Source: DASSBR01 sp035708085
GTDB taxonomy: Bacteria > Pseudomonadota > Gammaproteobacteria > Natronospirales > DASSBR01
Assembly (NCBI GenBank): GCA_035708085.1
Contig: DASSTE010000022.1
Span: 1 to 56,800, forward strand
DNA: 56,800 nt
Reading direction: 5' to 3'
Below the pieces are notes generated by a model. That model was not told the DNA's origin, searched no databases, and saw nothing but the letters and a program-made list of their open reading frames with translations. Position numbers and translations under genes: made by a program. Below are positions 16,804 through 24,809 of this stretch, piece by piece (the first letter of the stretch is position 1; each line of letters starts with the position of its first letter).

Positions 16804-17367
16804 ATGTCTAAGCAGAGCTTTCTCACCAACCAGTTCCTGATCGCGATGCCGACGCTCGGCGATCCCAACTTCCACGAAACGGTGACGTGGATCTGGGCGC
16901 ACAACGCGGAAGGCGCCGCCGGCGTCGTCATCAACCGGCCGATGGAAATCACGCTCGGCGAAGTGTTTTCGCAGCTCGATCTGGAAGTGACCGCACCCGA
17001 AGCGGCGTCGCAAACGGTGTTCGCCGGCGGCCCGGTACAGCAACAGCGCGGTTTCGTGGTTCACCGGCCGATCGGCGAGTGGCAGGGGACCATGCAGGTG
17101 GCCGACGACATCGGCATCACCAGCTCCCAGGATATCGTCGCGGCAATGGCGCAGGGCAAGGGGCCGGAGGAAAGCCTGTTCGCGCTCGGCTGCGCCGGCT
17201 GGGGCGCCGGTCAACTCGAAGAGGAATTCGCCGCCAATGCGTGGCTGACCACGGCGGCAGACGCATCGCTGCTGTTCGATACGCCGCCGGCCGAGCGCTG
17301 GCGCGCGGCGGCACGGCTGATCGGTATCGATATCAACATGATTTCCGGCGATGCGGGGCATGCGTAG
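16804..17367 (+). CDS. yqgE: YqgE/AlgH family protein (DUF179)
   Basis: 187 residues that match the family end to end: LTNQFLIAMPTLGDPNFHETV, GVVINRPMEITLGEVF, VFAGGPVQQQRGFVVH, FALGCAGWGAGQLEEE and a C-terminal WRAAARLIGID. It is a cytosolic protein of unknown biochemistry. In proteobacteria it is usually next to ruvX and pyrB, as here. It begins nine bases after the PLP enzyme. Confidence 0.93.
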   Translation: MSKQSFLTNQFLIAMPTLGDPNFHETVTWIWAHNAEGAAGVVINRPMEITLGEVFSQLDLEVTAPEAASQTVFAGGPVQQQRGFVVHRPIGEWQGTMQVADDIGITSSQDIVAAMAQGKGPEESLFALGCAGWGAGQLEEEFAANAWLTTAADASLLFDTPPAERWRAAARLIGIDINMISGDAGHA

Positions 17368-17414
17368 CATCTACTTCCTTTTCCCTTAGGTCCCTGAGGG
17401 AGAGGGGCAAGAAC

Positions 17415-17852
17415 ATGATAGACCGCCCTACTACCGCCCTCGCCTTCGACTTCGGCCTCCGCCGCATCGGGACCGCCGTCGGCCAGAGCGTCACCGGCAC
17501 GGCCAGCGATCTTCCGGTCGTCGCCGCCCGCGACGGAGAGCCGGATTGGCCGGCGATCGAACGGTTGGCGGCCGAGTGGCACCCGCAAGCACTGGTCGTC
17601 GGCCTTCCGTATAATGCCGACGGCAGCGAGCAGCCGCTGACGGCGCGGGCGCGAAATTTCGCGCAGGCGCTGGGCGAGCGCCTCGCTCTGCCGGTCTTCC
17701 TGGTGGATGAACGCCTGTCGTCGCACACGGCCGAAGCGGAGCTCAAAAGCGAGCGCCAGGCCGGCCGGCGACGGCTGCGCAAGGGCGACATCGACAGCCG
17801 CGCGGCGCGGCTGATTCTGGAATCGTGGCTGCGAGAGCAGGCAGGTTGTTGA
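17415..17852 (+). CDS. ruvX: Putative pre-16S rRNA nuclease / Holliday junction resolvase-like YqgF
   Basis: 145 residues, RNase H-like fold. The first acidic catalytic residue is in ALAFDFGLRRIGTAVGQS. VVGLPYNADGSEQPLT and VFLVDERLSSHTAEAEL carry the family GLP and DERLS motifs, and the C-terminal DIDSRAARLILE holds the last Asp. E. coli YqgF acts in 16S rRNA 5' maturation. The ATG at 17415 is preceded by GAGAGGGGCAAG. The 47-base gap from yqgE contains a TCCCTGAGGGAGAGGGG-like palindrome that may be a dispersed repeat. Confidence 0.93.
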   Translation: MIDRPTTALAFDFGLRRIGTAVGQSVTGTASDLPVVAARDGEPDWPAIERLAAEWHPQALVVGLPYNADGSEQPLTARARNFAQALGERLALPVFLVDERLSSHTAEAELKSERQAGRRRLRKGDIDSRAARLILESWLREQAGC

Positions 17853-17857
17853 TTTAG

Positions 17858-17885
17858 ACTGGATGCCAGCCCTCGCTGGCATGAC
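17858..17885. repeat. REP-like palindrome between ruvX and pyrB
   Basis: ATGCCAGC (17863-17870) and GCTGGCAT (17875-17882) form a perfect eight-base stem around CCTC, flanked by ACTGG and GAC. The same type occurs at 50013-50032 and, degraded, at 15516-15543. Confidence 0.75.
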
Positions 17886-17911
17886 AAGAACAGCGGGATT
17901 TCTACGATATC

Positions 17912-18883
17912 GTGTCACCACAATTTGATGCCCAAGGCCGCCTGCGTCACCTGCTGACGCTCGACGCCATGCCGGCGGCGGAGATCGAGGCACTGCTGAC
18001 GGCCGCCGAGTCGCTGGTCGCGGCGCCGGGCGAGACGGCGCATTATCCGCCCACGCTCGACGGCCGCACCGTCGCGACGCTGTTCTTCGAACCCAGCACG
18101 CGCACGCGCTGCTCGTTTGAACTGGCGGCGAAGCGCCTCGGCGCGCAGGTCGTCAATCTCGGCGCTGCCGGCTCGTCCACGGTCAAGGGCGAATCGCTGG
18201 CCGATACGCTGTATACCCTAGAAGCGATGAATGTCGATCTGCTGGTCGTGCGGCATCGGGAAGCCGGCGTGTGTGCGGAGCTGGCCGCGCTGGCCGGCCC
18301 CCATACCGCCATCATCAATGCCGGCGAAGGCCGGCGCGATCACCCGACGCAGGGCCTGCTGGACACACTGACGATCCGGCAGCACAAGCCCGATTTTGCG
18401 AACCTGGGCGTTGCGATTGTGGGCGATATCGCCCATTCGCGCGTCGCCCGCTCAACGGTTGCGGCCTTGCGAACGCTCGGCGTCGCCGATCTGCGCCTCG
18501 TCGGCCCGGTCGAATGGCTGCCGGAGGGCGACGCGCCGTTCGAAACCGCGGCGCGATTTTCGCAACTTGAAGAAGGGATTGCCGGCGCGGACGTCGTGAT
18601 GGCGCTGCGCATTCAGAAAGAGCGCATGCAAAGCGCCGAACTGCCGGATTTCGCCAGCTATTTCACGCGCTACGGCCTGACCGAGAAGCGCTTGGCGGCC
18701 GCCGCACCCGATGCCATCGTGATGCACCCGGGGCCAATGAATCGGGGCGTCGAAATCGACGGTGAAGTAGCCGATGGGTGGCGCTCGGTCATCCGCGAAC
18801 AGGTCCGTCACGGCGTCGCCGTGCGCATGGCCGTCATGCTGCGGCTGCTCGAAAACAATCCGCACCCGCACGACATGATATGA
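17912..18883 (+). CDS. pyrB: Aspartate carbamoyltransferase catalytic subunit
   Basis: 323 residues. It condenses carbamoyl phosphate with aspartate in pyrimidine synthesis. Carbamoyl-phosphate contacts are in FFEPSTRTRCSFELAAKRLG; SSTVKGESLADT, HPTQGLLDTL, VGDIAHSRVARST and the C-terminal HPGPMNRGVEID are all present. No regulatory PyrI subunit is nearby. The only workable start in this frame near the family N-terminus is the GTG at 17912. The stop codon overlaps the next ATG (ATGA), so translation is coupled to the PyrK-like gene, in place of the dihydroorotase-like gene often found here. Confidence 0.95.
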   Translation: MSPQFDAQGRLRHLLTLDAMPAAEIEALLTAAESLVAAPGETAHYPPTLDGRTVATLFFEPSTRTRCSFELAAKRLGAQVVNLGAAGSSTVKGESLADTLYTLEAMNVDLLVVRHREAGVCAELAALAGPHTAIINAGEGRRDHPTQGLLDTLTIRQHKPDFANLGVAIVGDIAHSRVARSTVAALRTLGVADLRLVGPVEWLPEGDAPFETAARFSQLEEGIAGADVVMALRIQKERMQSAELPDFASYFTRYGLTEKRLAAAAPDAIVMHPGPMNRGVEIDGEVADGWRSVIREQVRHGVAVRMAVMLRLLENNPHPHDMI

Positions 18884-19773
18884 ATTCGAATCGCAATTCC
18901 ATTCTGGTCGAGGAAGCCAAGGTACTAAGCCAGGAGGCACATCCCGGCGACCAGTACATCATGCGCTTCAAGGCGCCACAGGTTGCCGCGTACGCGCAGC
19001 CCGGCAGCTTCGTGCACGTCAGTTGCGACCCGGCGCTGCCGATGCGCCGGCCGATGTCGGTGATGCGGGTTGATCCGAAGATCGGCTGGATCGATGTGCT
19101 CTACAAAGTCGTCGGCGACGGCACGCGCCTGCTCGCGCGCCAGCAGGCAGGCGACCTGCTGAGCATCATGGGTCCGATCGGGCGGCCGTTCGAGCTGCAC
19201 CCCGAGCGCCCGCGCCCGCTGCTGATCGGCGGCGGCGTCGGCATGCCACCGATGATTTTCGTTGCCGACGCGCTGCGTTGCGACGCTCGCGCCGATTGGC
19301 GGCCACTGGTGCTGCTGGGCTCGGAAGTACCGTTCCCGTTTCGCAGTCGGCCATCCGAAATCATGGTGCCGGGCATACCGGACGGCGTGATCGCCGCGAT
19401 GCCGCAGCTCGAAGATTGGGACGTGCCCAGCCGCCTCGCGAGCCTCTCCGGCTTTCCCGGCTGCTACGAAGGCTACGTGCCGGACCTCGCGCGCGTCTGG
19501 CTCGCAAGCCTGGACGACGCGGCCCTCCAGGAAATCGAAATCTTCGCCTGCGGCCCCACGCCGATGCTCAAGGCCACCGCGCATCTCGCACAGGAATACG
19601 ACCTGCCCTGCCAGGTGTCGCTGGAAGAATTCATGGCCTGCGCGGTCGGCGGCTGTGCCGGCTGCACTGTGCTGGTCGAAACGGAGGCCGGTCCGGCGAT
19701 GAAGCGCGTCTGCGTGGACGGGCCCGTGTTCGAGGGGAAGACGGTTTTTCCTCTGCCCCCCAAAACGGACTGA
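18880..19773 (+). CDS. pyrK: PyrK-like dihydroorotate dehydrogenase electron-transfer subunit
   Basis: 297 residues. A ferredoxin-reductase-type flavin domain (AQPGSFVHVSCDPALPMRRP, the FAD-binding RPMS) and a nucleotide-binding domain (LLIGGGVGMPPMIFVADAL) lead to a C-terminal [2Fe-2S] site. The ligands are Cys254, Cys259, Cys262 and Cys278 in ACAVGGCAGC and RVCVDGPVFEG. That cysteine pattern is diagnostic of PyrK, which passes electrons from the PyrDB dihydroorotate dehydrogenase to NAD. No pyrD is visible in the window. PyrK is unusual in gammaproteobacteria, which mostly use quinone-linked PyrD. Confidence 0.85.
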   Translation: MNSNRNSILVEEAKVLSQEAHPGDQYIMRFKAPQVAAYAQPGSFVHVSCDPALPMRRPMSVMRVDPKIGWIDVLYKVVGDGTRLLARQQAGDLLSIMGPIGRPFELHPERPRPLLIGGGVGMPPMIFVADALRCDARADWRPLVLLGSEVPFPFRSRPSEIMVPGIPDGVIAAMPQLEDWDVPSRLASLSGFPGCYEGYVPDLARVWLASLDDAALQEIEIFACGPTPMLKATAHLAQEYDLPCQVSLEEFMACAVGGCAGCTVLVETEAGPAMKRVCVDGPVFEGKTVFPLPPKTD

Positions 19774-19787
19774 GTCCTAAGTCCGTT
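19764..19787. terminator. Hairpin shared by the ends of pyrK and tatC
   Basis: AACGGACT (19764-19771) and AGTCCGTT (19780-19787) form a perfect eight-base stem with an eight-base loop. The arms include the last codons of the two convergent genes, whose stop codons are three bases apart. There is no long T run, so termination strength is uncertain. Confidence 0.55.
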
Positions 19788-20541
19788 CGTCTGAAGCAGC
19801 GCCTTTCGCCTTGTCCGGCACCATCACCTTTGCGAACACGATGCCGAGTTCGTAGAGCGCATACATCGGCACAGCCAGCAATGTCTGCGAAACAACGTCC
19901 GGAGGGGTCAGCAGCATGCCGACGATGAATACCCCGATCAGCACGTACGGGCGGTTCTTCTTCAGCCAGTCGATTTTGACGATACGGGTCCACACCAGCA
20001 GCACGGTGGCGACCGGGATTTCGAACGCGAAGCCGAATGCGAACAGCAGCGCGAACACGAAGTCCAGGTAGGCGTTGATGTCGGTCATCACCGTGACGCC
20101 CTCGGGCGCCGCGTGGGCGAAGAAGCCGAACATCATCGGGAACACGACGAAATACGCGAACACCATGCCGGTGTAGAACAACACGGTGCTGGACGCGAGC
20201 AGCGGCAGGATCATGCGCCGCTCGGAGCGGTACAGACCCGGGGCCACGAACGCCCACATCTGGTAGAGCAGAATCGGCACGGCGATGAAGATAGCGGTGA
20301 CCAGCGCAAGCTTGACCGGTGCGATGAACGGCGAGGTCACCTGGGTCGCAATCATGTGGCTGCCGGCCGGCATCTGGTCGATCAGCGGAATCGCGATCCA
20401 GGTGAACAGCCGGTTGGCGAACGGCACAAGCGCAACGAACACGATGATAACGGCGATGATCGCGTACATCAGCCGCCGGCGCAGTTCGAGCAGGTGCGAG
20501 AGCAGGGTTCCGCTCCCGAGCGTTTCTTCCTGTTCAGCCAT
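19777..20541 (-). CDS. tatC: Sec-independent translocase subunit TatC
   Basis: 254 residues with six membrane helices. The N-terminal LLSHLLELRRRLMYAIIAVI motif recognises twin-arginine signal peptides. ESxVAPGLY-like AFVAPGLYRSERR, FAFGFAFEIPV and TPPDVVSQTLLAVPMYALYE are typical. TatC forms the receptor complex with TatB. Its start overlaps the end of tatB by eight bases. Confidence 0.97.
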   Translation of the reverse strand: MAEQEETLGSGTLLSHLLELRRRLMYAIIAVIIVFVALVPFANRLFTWIAIPLIDQMPAGSHMIATQVTSPFIAPVKLALVTAIFIAVPILLYQMWAFVAPGLYRSERRMILPLLASSTVLFYTGMVFAYFVVFPMMFGFFAHAAPEGVTVMTDINAYLDFVFALLFAFGFAFEIPVATVLLVWTRIVKIDWLKKNRPYVLIGVFIVGMLLTPPDVVSQTLLAVPMYALYELGIVFAKVMVPDKAKGAASDERT

Positions 20542-20791
20542 CGCGGCTTGCAGGCTCGCGTTTGGATTCTATGGTGGCGGGCGGCGGCTCGGCCGGCAAC
20601 GTCTTGTTCTTTTTCTGCTCCTCAAAATTGATTTCTTCTTCAAGCTGCGCCTGCAGCGAACGCGCCATTGCGCGGCCACGCGCGGCAAAGCGGCCCAGCT
20701 TGCGCGCAAGGTCGGGCAGCCGTTCCGGGCCGAATACGACCACCGCCAGCACAAAGATGAGGACCAGCTCCCAAAAGCCGATATCGAACAT
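20534..20791 (-). CDS. tatB: Sec-independent translocase subunit TatB
   Basis: 85 residues. The N-terminal membrane helix MFDIGFWELVLIFVLAVVVF is followed by the hinge FGPERLPDLARKLG and an amphipathic helix, then a charged tail. The Glu in the helix and the GPERLP hinge are characteristic of TatB rather than TatA. It is short for TatB (usually 120-170). Same operon as tatA and tatC. Confidence 0.95.
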   Translation of the reverse strand: MFDIGFWELVLIFVLAVVVFGPERLPDLARKLGRFAARGRAMARSLQAQLEEEINFEEQKKNKTLPAEPPPATIESKREPASRDG

Positions 20792-20820
20792 GCTAATGGC
20801 CTTCCCAGGACCGGCCAGAG

Positions 20821-21054
20821 CTATTCTTTGGGAGCGGACGCGGATTGGGTCTTGGTTTCGGCCTGCCGATCGGCCGCAGTGAATTGTGCGTCCTGCTGAG
20901 CCGGCACTTCATCGTCCTCGTGCATCGCTTTCTTGAAGCTCTTGATCGCCTTGCCGACGTCGCCGCCTACATTCGCCAGCCGCTTGGTGCCGAAGATGAC
21001 GATGGCGATCGCCAGAATGAGGAGGAGTTCCCAGATACCGATTCCGTCAAACAT
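20821..21054 (-). CDS. tatA: Sec-independent translocase pore subunit TatA
   Basis: 77 residues. The membrane helix IGIWELLLILAIAIVIFGTK is followed by the amphipathic helix KRLANVGGDVGKAIKSFKKA and an acidic tail. The FGTKRL hinge marks TatA. It is the first gene of tatABC; a ribosome site (GGAGA) sits directly before the ATG. Upstream is a divergent hisA, where some proteobacteria have the rest of a his operon. Confidence 0.95.
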   Translation of the reverse strand: MFDGIGIWELLLILAIAIVIFGTKRLANVGGDVGKAIKSFKKAMHEDDEVPAQQDAQFTAADRQAETKTQSASAPKE

Positions 21055-21115
21055 GATGTCTCCTGACCGCGCCCCAATTGGCGGCGATCGAGACCTATTG
21101 TACTACTATGAGCGT

Positions 21116-21820
21116 CTATTCCGACAAGGAGGCCACTAATTGCTGGGCTTCGCCGAGGTCGAGGCGGCCCTCGTAGAGCGCCCGGCCGAGGACGGCGCCC
21201 ATCACGCCGTCGTCGCGCGCCGCGCAGAGGTTGCGGATATCGTCAAGGCTGGCGATACCGCCGGCGGCGATGACCGGAATCGCGATCTCACGGGCCAGCG
21301 CGGCAGCCGCCGCAGCATTGACGCCATTGTGCTTTTCGTCGCTGTCGAGATCGGTGAGCACGACGGCCGCGACCCCGTCACGCTCGAAACGCTGCGCGAC
21401 ATCGATCACGTCGTGGTTGGCGAGCTTGGACCAGCCGTCGGTCGCGATCTTGCCGTCGCGGGCGTCGAGGCCGACGATGACGTGGCCGGCGAATTCAATG
21501 CACAGGTCGCGCACGAAGTGAGGCGTGCCGAACGCGCGCGGGCCGAGGACGACATAATCGGCGCCGGCTGACAGCCACGATTCGACGCCATCCTCGTCAC
21601 GCAAGGCGCCCGCAACCTGCAGCTCCAGGTCCGGGTGGCGCGCCACGATTTCGCGAATCGCTTCGGCGTTCGCGACGCCGCTTTCGGCGCCGTCGAGGTC
21701 GGCGATATGCAGGCGCCGTGCGCCCGTCTTCACCCAGCGATCGGCGACGGCCGCGGCATCACGCTCCTCGGTGCACACGCATTGGCCGTCCTTGAGGTCA
21801 ATGGACGGGATCAGCAACAT
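21116..21820 (-). CDS. hisA: HisA-like phosphoribosyl isomerase, divergent and isolated
   Basis: 234-residue TIM barrel related to HisA, which isomerises ProFAR in histidine synthesis. Both catalytic aspartates are present: Asp8 in LLIPSIDLKDGQ and Asp157 in VVLTDLD. VGLDARDGKIATDGW and AAGGIAS phosphate-loop motifs also fit. Several normally conserved places differ: loop 1 lacks the usual R-x-x-Q-G-D stretch (it reads CVCTEERDAAA), GGG(I/L)R reads AGALR, and IGT reads LGP. No other his gene is near. It may be a true HisA or a paralogue with altered substrate. The ATG at 21820 follows GGGGATTCC. Confidence 0.8.
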   Translation of the reverse strand: MLLIPSIDLKDGQCVCTEERDAAAVADRWVKTGARRLHIADLDGAESGVANAEAIREIVARHPDLELQVAGALRDEDGVESWLSAGADYVVLGPRAFGTPHFVRDLCIEFAGHVIVGLDARDGKIATDGWSKLANHDVIDVAQRFERDGVAAVVLTDLDSDEKHNGVNAAAAAALAREIAIPVIAAGGIASLDDIRNLCAARDDGVMGAVLGRALYEGRLDLGEAQQLVASLSE

Positions 21821-21938
21821 GATCGGAATCCCCAAAACATCATGAGACTTTCAATCGTCGTAGCTATATCGAACGGATCCGGTTCCCCCTAATATGCATG
21901 AAATCGGCGCGGCTGTCTCCCCGGGAGCGGATTCTCCG

Positions 21939-22382
21939 TCAGGCGCGCGTCTGCAGCCAGAAAGTGACCGGCCCGTCGTTGACCAGCCGCACCTGCATAT
22001 CGGCGCCGAAGCGGCCGCATGCCGTCTTTGCGTGACGCGCGGTGACCATCGCCGTCAGCCGCTCGAACAGTCGCTCGGCCTCGGCCGGCGGGGCGGCAGT
22101 CGCGAAGCTGGCGCGCCGGCCCTTGCGGGTATCGGCCGCCAGCGTGAACTGCGGCACCAGCAGCACGCCGCCGCCGATGTCGGTCACGTCGCGATTCATT
22201 TTGCCCGTGGCGTCGGCGAAGACACGATAGCCGAGCAGCCGCGCCGCGAGCCGCGCCGCGACGGCCTCGTCATCGTGGCGCTCGACGCCGACCAGCACCA
22301 GGATGCCGCGATCGATCGTGGCGATATCGTCGCCATCGACAGCCACCCCGGCCTCGGTGACGCGCTGCAACAGGCCGATCAC
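21939..22382 (-). CDS. dtd: D-aminoacyl-tRNA deacylase
   Basis: 147 residues. It removes D-amino acids and glycine mischarged on tRNA. The family signatures are LLQRVTEAGVAVDG, LLVPQFTLAADTRKGRR (the cross-dimer SQFTL motif with P for S) and NDGPVTFWLQT (the Gly-cisPro selectivity motif). It begins seven bases before the end of the proline iminopeptidase gene on the same strand. Confidence 0.95.
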   Translation of the reverse strand: MIGLLQRVTEAGVAVDGDDIATIDRGILVLVGVERHDDEAVAARLAARLLGYRVFADATGKMNRDVTDIGGGVLLVPQFTLAADTRKGRRASFATAAPPAEAERLFERLTAMVTARHAKTACGRFGADMQVRLVNDGPVTFWLQTRA

Positions 22383-22388
22383 GATTGG

Positions 22389-23339
22389 CTACGCCAGGCG
22401 GTCGGCCAGTGCGTCGGTCGCGTTCAGAAGCGCCGTTTGAATGCCGGGCTCGCTGCTCGCATGGCCGGCGTCGCCGACGAATTCAAACCGCGCCTTCGGC
22501 CACGCGCGATGCAGCGCCCAGGCGCCGTCCGACGGACAGACGACATCGTAGCGACCCTGCACGACCACGCCGGGGATGTCGGCCAGCCGGTCGGCTTCCT
22601 CGATCAACTGGTTGGGTCGCATGAAGATGTCGTTGACGAAATAGTGGCACTCGATGCGCGCGATTGCGAGCGCGATGTCCGGGTCGGAGAAGAAGCTGAC
22701 CACCTCGTCGCTCGGCAGCAGCGTCGAGCAGCGCCCCTCCCACAGCGACCACGCCTTGGCGGCGCGATGGCGGACCTCCGGATCTTCGGCCGTCAGGCGT
22801 CGGTAATACGCCTGCATCATGTCGCCACGCTCGGCTTCAGGTATCGGCTCGAGAAAGTCTTCGAAATGATCGGGAAAAATGTGGCTTGCGCCTTCCTGGT
22901 AAAACCATTCGAGATCGGAGCGTCGGCACAGGAAAATGCCGCGCAGCGTCAGATCAAGCACCCGGTCAGGATGTGCCTCGGCGTAGGCGAGCGCCAGGGT
23001 CGAACCCCACGAACCCCCGAACACGGCCCAGCGATCGATGCCGAGCATTTCGCGTACGGTTTCGATGTCGGTCACCAGCGCCTGCGTATTGTTGTCCGTC
23101 AACTCAGCGTGCGGCGTCGAGCGCCCCGAGCCGCGCTGGTCGAACAGCACGATGCGAAAGCGCCGCGGATCGAAGTAGCGCCGGTTGCGGGCCTCGCAGC
23201 CGCCACCCGGACCGCCGTGCAGGAACACGATCGGGATGCCGTCGGGATTGCCGCACTCCTCGACGTAAAGGTTGTGAATGTCGCTGACCTGAATGCGGTG
23301 CGTGTCGTAAGGCTCGATCGCGGGATACAAATCTCGCAT
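22389..23339 (-). CDS. pip: Proline iminopeptidase
   Basis: 316-residue alpha/beta hydrolase of the S33 family that releases N-terminal proline. It has the oxyanion HGGPGGGCEAR, FDQRGSGRSTPHA, the nucleophile elbow VFGGSWGSTLALAYA, GIFLCR, the acid in VQGRYDVVCP and the catalytic His in GDAGHASSEPG. Complete and of family length. It is followed by dtd. Confidence 0.95.
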   Translation of the reverse strand: MRDLYPAIEPYDTHRIQVSDIHNLYVEECGNPDGIPIVFLHGGPGGGCEARNRRYFDPRRFRIVLFDQRGSGRSTPHAELTDNNTQALVTDIETVREMLGIDRWAVFGGSWGSTLALAYAEAHPDRVLDLTLRGIFLCRRSDLEWFYQEGASHIFPDHFEDFLEPIPEAERGDMMQAYYRRLTAEDPEVRHRAAKAWSLWEGRCSTLLPSDEVVSFFSDPDIALAIARIECHYFVNDIFMRPNQLIEEADRLADIPGVVVQGRYDVVCPSDGAWALHRAWPKARFEFVGDAGHASSEPGIQTALLNATDALADRLA

Positions 23340-23420
23340 GGGGGCGCTCCGGGTGATGGGTGAGCCCAGCCTAATTTGACAGTGAGGTTATATCAAGCCG
23401 ATAGGGTTATCATGGGCGCG

Positions 23421-23642
23421 ATGGAACAATACGTCACCATTGCAACCTTCGGCACGACGCCCCCGGCGGATATCGCGGTGGGCCGGCTACGGGCCGAGGG
23501 CATCAAAGCGCGTCTCGTCGACGAGCATGTGGCCTGGATCGGCTATTCGCTCGCGGTCGGCGGCGTCAAGCTGCAGGTGCCGGAGCGCAACGTCGAAAGC
23601 GCGAAGCGGGTACTGGAGACGGATTATTCGGGCGAACTGTAG
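23421..23642 (+). CDS. Small DUF2007-type protein
   Basis: 73 residues: an ACT/GlnB-like fold in which a substituted strand (YVTIATFGTTPPADIAVGRL) is followed by a helix and the VGGVKLQVPERNVESA strand. DUF2007 proteins are described as putative signal-transducing proteins with no proven role. In-frame ATGs also lie at 23412 and 23376; none has a good ribosome site. It is the only plus-strand gene between pyrK and mgtC. Confidence 0.7.
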   Translation: MEQYVTIATFGTTPPADIAVGRLRAEGIKARLVDEHVAWIGYSLAVGGVKLQVPERNVESAKRVLETDYSGEL

Positions 23643-23647
23643 TCGCC

Positions 23648-23704
23648 AGTCGCTGGTAAAAAGGCGATTCTCAACTCAGTCCTAGCTACTGGGCACCAGC
23701 GACT
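23648..23704. terminator. Long-loop inverted repeat between convergent genes
   Basis: AGTCGCTGGT (23648-23657) and ACCAGCGACT (23695-23704) are perfect ten-base arms around a 37-base loop, followed by TTTTCT. It sits exactly between the DUF2007 stop and the LOG-family stop, so a two-way terminator is plausible. Confidence 0.5.
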
Positions 23705-23707
23705 TTT

Positions 23708-24454
23708 CTACAGTTCCAGCAGCGTTTCCTGCTCTTCCGCCGACGGCTCGAACCCGCGGTCGCCGTAGTGTTCGAAAATCGCCGCGACGACTTCTTCCGG
23801 CTTGTCCACCACCTTCATGAAATCCACGTCGTTCGGGTCGATCATCTCCTCGTGGCCGAGATGGTCGCGCATCCAGTCGATGAAGTCGCACCAGAATGCG
23901 GATCCCACCATCAGGATCGGAATCGGCCGCGTCTTGCCGGTCTGCACCAGTGTCAGGATTTCGGCGAGTTCGTCGAGCGTGCCGAAGCCGCCCGGCATCA
24001 CGACGTAGGCCGACGCGTATTTCACGAACATGACCTTGCGGACGAAGAAATGCTTGAAGGTCAGCGACAGGTCCTGGTACGGATTCGCGCGCTGCTCGTG
24101 CTTGAGCTGGATGTTCAAGCCGATGCTCGGCGACTTGCCGGCGTAGGCACCCTTGTTGGCCGCTTCCATCAGCCCGGGGCCGCCGCCGGTGACGACCGAG
24201 AAGCCGGCGTCGGACAGCGCGCGGCCGATTTTCTCCGCGAGATCGTAGTACGGATGTTCGGGGGCCGTGCGCGCCGAGCCGAAGATGCTGACCGACGGCC
24301 GGATGCGCGCCAGGCGCTCGTAGCCTTCGACGAATTCGGCCATGATCTGGAAGATTTTCCAGGATTCGCGATTGAGCATGCCGGTTTCGAGCGGGAGCAT
24401 GCGCGGGTCGTTCGCGCGGTCGTTGCCCCTGTTATCGAAGTTGTCTGTATCCAT
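23708..24454 (-). CDS. LOG-family (TIGR00730) Rossmann-fold protein
   Basis: 248 residues. SIFGSARTAPEHPYY, VVTGGGPGLMEAANKGAY, the arginine-containing HFFVRKVMFV and the signature PGGFGTLDE define the lysine-decarboxylase-like/LOG family, whose characterised members cleave nucleoside monophosphates such as cytokinin riboside phosphates. Activity here is unproven. It follows the TPR gene by ten bases at the end of the trk operon. Confidence 0.88.
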   Translation of the reverse strand: MDTDNFDNRGNDRANDPRMLPLETGMLNRESWKIFQIMAEFVEGYERLARIRPSVSIFGSARTAPEHPYYDLAEKIGRALSDAGFSVVTGGGPGLMEAANKGAYAGKSPSIGLNIQLKHEQRANPYQDLSLTFKHFFVRKVMFVKYASAYVVMPGGFGTLDELAEILTLVQTGKTRPIPILMVGSAFWCDFIDWMRDHLGHEEMIDPNDVDFMKVVDKPEEVVAAIFEHYGDRGFEPSAEEQETLLEL

Positions 24455-24464
24455 GTAGTCTCTG

Positions 24465-24779
24465 TTACCTTTTGTTCAGCCGTCGCAGGAAAACCTGCAT
24501 TTCCTTTGCCGCCTGCTTGTCGCCGCGGCCGGTCGCGACTGCGATGCCGCGCGCATAAGCTTCGGCGGCATCGGCTTCACGGCCGGCGGCGACGAGCGCC
24601 TTGCCGTACAGCTTCCACGCCGCCGAATAATCCGGGTCGAGTTCGACCGCGCGCGAGAGGTGCTCGGCGGCGCAATCGGGCGCATCGGCCTTCAGATATT
24701 CGCTACCGAGCGAAAAACGCAGCAGCGCCGAGTCGCGCCCGGCGCTCAGCATCCTTTCGAAGTTGTCGATGGCGGTCAT
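24465..24779 (-). CDS. Small TPR-repeat protein
   Basis: 104 residues with about two tetratricopeptide repeats (LLRFSLGSEYLKADAPDCAA and AWKLYGKALVAAGREADAAE). No signal peptide or other domain. It lies between trkH and the LOG-family gene on the same strand with short gaps. A protein-protein adaptor is likely; its partner is unknown. Confidence 0.8.
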   Translation of the reverse strand: MTAIDNFERMLSAGRDSALLRFSLGSEYLKADAPDCAAEHLSRAVELDPDYSAAWKLYGKALVAAGREADAAEAYARGIAVATGRGDKQAAKEMQVFLRRLNKR

Positions 24780-24809
24780 GGCGAACGGCCATGATAGCGC
24801 ATTGCGGCC

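Noticed and set aside
21894..23363. 489-codon plus-strand frame across dtd and the proline iminopeptidase gene
   Set aside because: Antisense to two complete enzymes with intact active sites.
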